NCBI GenBank assembly: GCA_027943245.1
Contig: JANDJZ010000071.1
Coordinates: 62,001-126,000 of the forward strand
Length of the DNA stretch: 64,000 nucleotides
Source of the DNA: Acanthamoeba sp. SK_2022b
Lineage: Eukaryota > Discosea > Longamoebia > Acanthamoebidae
Reading direction: 5' to 3'
Made by a program: the position numbers and the translations under genes. Below the pieces are notes generated by a model that saw only the letters and a list, made by a program, of their open reading frames with translations, had not been told where the DNA came from and did no database searches. Of this stretch, positions 63,928-64,000 are shown piece by piece (the first letter of the stretch is position 1; each line of letters starts with the position of its first letter).

Positions 63928-64000
63928 GGTCTTGATCGTGCCACCTGCAATCCCACAATTTAGACCCAAATCGTGTATCATAGGTGATGGGAGAGCAGGG

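Overview
This window is nuclear DNA of a GC-rich, intron-rich, gene-dense unicellular eukaryote. The family mix points to an amoebozoan, most likely Acanthamoeba or a close relative: villin headpiece protein, F-box/MORN protein, VIT/VWA protein, CLU-like protein, SH2 protein, TKL kinase-cyclase receptor, sphingosine kinase and PARP. This assignment is inferred from families and gene structure, not from a database match. Genes lie on both strands. Introns are short (about 50-150 bp, a few longer) and very often begin GTAC(G). Gaps between genes are usually 30-900 bp. I found about 30 protein-coding genes, two tRNA genes, and no transposon, CRISPR array or rRNA.

Layout. 1-2.0 kb: 3' end of a gelsolin/villin-type actin protein (+). 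2.8-6.4 kb: F-box/MORN protein and exon-junction factor mago (both -). 7.3-10.6 kb: a small unknown gene (+), SFT2 Golgi-transport protein (-) and an alpha/beta hydrolase (-). 10.6-18.5 kb: VIT/VWA protein, STI1-like/ankyrin/RING protein and a HAD phosphatase (all -). 18.9-24.6 kb: TPR protein (+), an intronless membrane-anchored P-loop ATPase (-) and a divergent EF-2 paralogue (+). 24.7-24.9 kb: tRNA-Tyr (with intron) and tRNA-Arg. 25-31.5 kb: acyltransferase-3, PH/coiled-coil, acidic membrane protein and methyltransferase (all -). 31.6-34.3 kb: TRAPPC5 and a membrane-tethered FYVE protein (+). 34.5-41.8 kb: nitrilase, CPBP protease and AFG2/SPATA5-like AAA ATPase (-). 42-43.4 kb: RSZ-type SR splicing factor (+). 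43.8-46.1 kb: KH-WWE-PARP (-). 46.3-49.3 kb: sphingosine kinase (+). 49.7-54.0 kb: GNAT, Amidase_3-like and CLU-like proteins (-). 54.4-56.1 kb: SH2, STAT-like protein (+). 56.2-63.1 kb: a giant receptor (-). 63.4-63.9 kb: small coiled-coil protein (-).

Most genes are unrelated housekeeping or signalling genes and show no operon-like logic. The most unusual object is the receptor at 56.2-63.1 kb. It joins two tandem bacterial-type phosphate-binding (PstS-like) ectodomains, an EGF-like cysteine-rich segment and one membrane helix to a cytoplasmic TKL kinase, a class III cyclase and a second TKL kinase. Other points worth a second look are a STAT-like SH2 protein with a nuclear signal, an EF-2 paralogue with altered GTPase motifs, and an amidase-fold protein that has lost its zinc ligands and may be fused to the CLU-like protein. 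There is also a perfect 42-bp inverted repeat around the PARP stop codon and a perfect 18-bp intronic hairpin.

Exon joins were worked out by hand from GT/AG sites, reading phase and family alignment. For several genes the summed exon lengths are exact multiples of three, which supports those models.
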